From Ilyomonas sp963790435 (GTDB lineage Bacteria > Bacteroidota > Bacteroidia > Chitinophagales > Chitinophagaceae): DNA of 64,000 nucleotides. Positions within the stretch are counted from its first letter, which is position 1, and each line of letters begins with the position of its first letter. Both the position numbers and the translations under genes were made by a program. The notes beneath the pieces are model-generated. The model searched no databases. It was not told the DNA's origin and saw only the letters and a program-made list of their open reading frames with translations. Positions 63,605-64,000 of the stretch are shown here, in pieces. The stretch spans positions 372,001 to 436,000 of the forward strand of contig CAWBOI010000006.1 of NCBI GenBank assembly GCA_963790435.1. Reading direction: 5' to 3'.

Positions 63605-64000
63605 ATGAAAAGATTCTTGTCAGCCATTTTTGTTTTTGCCACTATTTGCTTCCTCATTACAAGCTGCCATTTGTTTTCATCCAAACCAAGGGTTCTGGTG
63701 TTTACGAAAACCGCAGGCTTTGTTCACGACTGCATTCCAACGGCAACATTAGCCGTGATGAAATTGGGTAAAGAAAACAATTTTGATGTGGATACCACCA
63801 GCAATGCCGACTGGTTTGCCGATGATAGTTTGAAGAAGTATGCGGCGGTTGTTTTTTTATGCAACACCGATCCCGATGATTCCTTGTTTACGAATTATCA
63901 GAAGAACGGTTTGCAGCGATACATTGAAGCCGGAGGCAATTTTGTGGGCGTTCATGCGGCAACGGATGCAGGCTATCATTGGGGTTGGTATCATCGTTTG
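63605..64000 (+). CDS. ThuA-domain lipoprotein, 5' part (cut by window edge)
   Basis: ATG 63605 opens a frame that runs to the window edge (132 codons). Lipobox LITSCH (Cys near residue 20), then RVLVFTKTAGFVHDCIPTA, FVHD-type ThuA signature, YAAVVFLCNTDPDDSL and EAGGNFVGVHAATDAGYHWG. ThuA-like domains are class I glutaminase-amidotransferase folds linked to trehalose and other sugar catabolism; in Bacteroidota they are often fused to other sugar-dehydrogenase-like domains. No downstream part can be seen. Confidence 0.88.
   Translation, partial: MKRFLSAIFVFATICFLITSCHLFSSKPRVLVFTKTAGFVHDCIPTATLAVMKLGKENNFDVDTTSNADWFADDSLKKYAAVVFLCNTDPDDSLFTNYQKNGLQRYIEAGGNFVGVHAATDAGYHWGWYHRL

Noticed and set aside
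1..64000. CRISPR array
   Set aside because: No regularly spaced identical repeats with unique spacers; all repeats found are palindromes or dispersed words.

Overview
The window is a stretch of a Bacteroidota chromosome, most likely from the Chitinophagaceae or a close relative. The evidence is a SusC/SusD pair, a Bacteroidota-type RpoB, DUF4369 and DUF3467 proteins, HQLGTP-type histidine kinases, GC content in the low 40s by eye, and promoter-like TTTG/TAnnTTTG arrangements. There is no rRNA, CRISPR array, transposase or integrase gene. Most of it is ordinary chromosome with compact operons, broken by a few accessory patches and an unusual number of small palindromic repeats.

Layout. 0-2.2 kb: the 3' part of one histidine kinase and a complete second one, a long inverted repeat, then tRNA-Leu(GAG). 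2.3-3.9 kb: a T/S-rich secreted protein and two gene remnants joined head to head, one of them a PIN-domain toxin. 4-7.8 kb: rpoB, standing apart from rpoC and the rplJ/rplL genes. 8-11 kb: an S15-type secreted hydrolase and a DUF4369 lipoprotein-like protein. 11-15.4 kb: an accessory island with a membrane orphan and a controller-restriction-methylation (C-R-M) operon, bounded by conserved-core palindromic repeats. 15.6-18.3 kb: mutS carrying two single-base frameshifts. 18.4-21.1 kb: an Mla-type lipid transport operon (mlaE-mlaF-mlaD). 22.9-29.5 kb: one nine-gene molybdate/molybdenum-cofactor operon (moaC-mobA-moaD-moaE-moaA-moeA-modA-modB-modC). 29.6-40 kb: single genes for oxidoreductases, a metal-dependent amidohydrolase, a lipoprotein sugar isomerase-like protein, DinB, a Bcr/CflA exporter, a HAD phosphatase and an ABC exporter. 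40.2-43.8 kb: tRNA-Arg(TCT) with a partial duplicate, ung, uxaC, an S1/P1 nuclease and DUF3467. 44.9-47.2 kb: an arsenic operon (arsR-arsM-aquaporin-arsC). 47.4-50.9 kb: an ABC exporter, a small hydrophilic protein and pepT. 51.7-59.4 kb: a SusCD pair followed by uxaB and a secreted esterase. 59.4-64 kb: a MITE-like nested inverted repeat, a frameshifted TonB receptor, an NmrA-like protein and the start of a ThuA-domain lipoprotein.

How the genes work together. UxaB and UxaC, with the SusCD importer and secreted esterase, point to growth on galacturonate/glucuronate, probably from pectin or related plant polymers. The mod/moa operon takes up molybdate and builds the cofactor for molybdoenzymes encoded elsewhere. 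The ars operon senses As(III), methylates it, reduces arsenate and uses an aquaglyceroporin-like channel as the only visible exit route.

The most unusual signals are: (1) an 11-mer, GCAAAAACAAA, present in 18 exact copies on both strands, half of them intergenic and often in terminators or next to starts; (2) the repeat-bounded C-R-M island with tandem operator palindromes three bases from the controller's start codon; (3) a mutS with two +1 frameshifts; (4) an isolated rpoB; (5) a 258-bp nested inverted repeat resembling a MITE; (6) a tRNA-Arg with a chimeric partial duplicate beside it.
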